Shown here piece by piece: positions 63,619 through 64,000 of a DNA stretch of 64,000 bases. The notes below the pieces were generated by a model. The model ran no database searches. It saw only the letters and a program-made list of their open reading frames with translations, and was not told the DNA's origin. Positions within the stretch are counted from its first letter, which is position 1, and each line of letters opens with the position of its first letter. A program made the translations under genes and the position numbers. The DNA is taken from NCBI GenBank assembly GCA_963788015.1, contig CAWBEY010000012.1:2480001-2544000 (forward strand), given 5' to 3'. The stretch is from JBBRHH01 sp963788015. Its GTDB lineage: Bacteria; Planctomycetota; Phycisphaerae; Tepidisphaerales; Tepidisphaeraceae.

Positions 63619-64000
63619 TTACTCCGCCATCATCTCCTTCAACGGCGCTTCGACAGCGTCGGCCCAGATCTGATACCCCTTGTCCGATAGATGCACAAAA
63701 TCGGGCATGACTTCTTTGCTGATTGTTCCATCGGCATCCACGAACTTGGGCACGATGTCCACGAATTTTACTGTCTTCCCATCATCGAGCTTTGGAAGCA
63801 GCGCATTCACAGATGTATGCCGCGCTCGTAGCGAGCCGGTTTTCTCTGCCCGCGGCAAGACGGGCAAAAGCAGGATTTTGGTGGTGGGGGATTTGTCCTT
63901 CACCGTCGCGATGATCGCGGCGATTCCGGCGGCGATTTTGTCCGGCGGATCGCCGTTCGAACCGTTTGTTCCCCCGATCATCAGCATCATCACCTTCGGC
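63619..64000 (-). CDS. GDSL/SGNH esterase, partial (3' part)
   Basis: The minus strand from the window edge reads MMLMIGGTNGSNGDPPDKIA, ATVKDKSPTTKILLLPVLPR, KFVDIVPKFVDADGTISKEV and MPDFVHLSDKGYQIWADAVE. GGTN resembles block III and DFVHLSDKGY is block V with the catalytic Asp-x-x-His of SGNH hydrolases of the platelet-activating-factor acetylhydrolase type. The N-terminal GDS block lies outside the window. Convergent with aroC, stops 4 bp apart. Confidence 0.8.
   Translation of the reverse strand, partial: PKVMMLMIGGTNGSNGDPPDKIAAGIAAIIATVKDKSPTTKILLLPVLPRAEKTGSLRARHTSVNALLPKLDDGKTVKFVDIVPKFVDADGTISKEVMPDFVHLSDKGYQIWADAVEAPLKEMMAE

Noticed and set aside
1..64000. Programmed frameshifting as a general mechanism
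   Set aside because: Shift points share no slippery heptamer or pseudoknot that I can see, go in both directions and differ in size; sequence error is simpler.
1..64000. Reassigned TGA codon
   Set aside because: rpmJ, rpmH and corrected rplN all terminate at TGA in the expected place.

Overview
The window looks like a chromosomal segment of a Planctomycetota bacterium, probably class Phycisphaerae. The evidence is a surface protein with an LEPR-like N-terminal signature (IETLEARRFLS), a PVC-type CxxCH membrane-bound dehydrogenase, a DUF6807-like protein, a small membrane protein ending in the zinc ribbon CGYDLRATPDRCPECG, a formylglycine-generating-enzyme-like protein, and high GC throughout. 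No 16S rRNA or tRNA gene was found, so this is inference from gene content.

Layout. 1-8 kb: an M16 protease, a response regulator and an adenylate-kinase-like gene on the minus strand, then dxr and rseP on the plus strand. 8-15.5 kb: a decayed accessory zone with a broken PD-(D/E)XK nuclease gene, a truncated RAYT (REP-associated tyrosine transposase) abutting a truncated SGNH hydrolase copy, a heavily frameshifted secreted transglutaminase-like protein, an HTH-antitoxin remnant and an intact SGNH hydrolase. 15.6-26.9 kb: a SUMF1-type protein, a radical-SAM/UdgX DNA-repair pair, yajQ, ppk2, a DUF6807-like protein, a cytochrome-c/HEAT dehydrogenase, a zinc-ribbon membrane protein and an enlarged CsrA. 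27.4-43.3 kb: one long minus-strand ribosomal block (S10, L3, L4, L23, L2, S19, L22, S3, L16, L29, S17, L14, L24, L5, S14, S8, L6, L18, S5, L15, SecY, Map, L36, S13, S11, RpoA, L17). It lacks rpmD, infA, adk and rpsD. Six of its spacers carry TTGCTAG heptad repeats, two of which fold into long hairpins. 43.5-44.4 kb: toxin-antitoxin genes. 44.6-51.7 kb: an S55-type protein, a beta-propeller protein, rpmH (L34) and an LEPR-type surface protein. 52-56.7 kb: a mobile zone where an IS4-family element with an 11-bp target duplication sits inside a REP palindrome that flanks a RAYT gene, next to a VapBC-type module and remnants of others. 57-64 kb: a lipoprotein cluster (two LpoB-like, one TPR/COG3014-like), a HEPN-like cassette, a membrane glycosyltransferase, aroC and a partial GDSL esterase.

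Many genes, including seven ribosomal protein genes that must be functional, are interrupted by single frameshifts while both halves stay recognisable. The simplest reading is uncorrected indels in the consensus sequence. Such genes are given here as one feature spanning all frames, with approximate shift points. True decay is inferred only where fragments lack the rest of the gene or carry stops.

All functional names come from motif and family recognition by eye; no database search was run.
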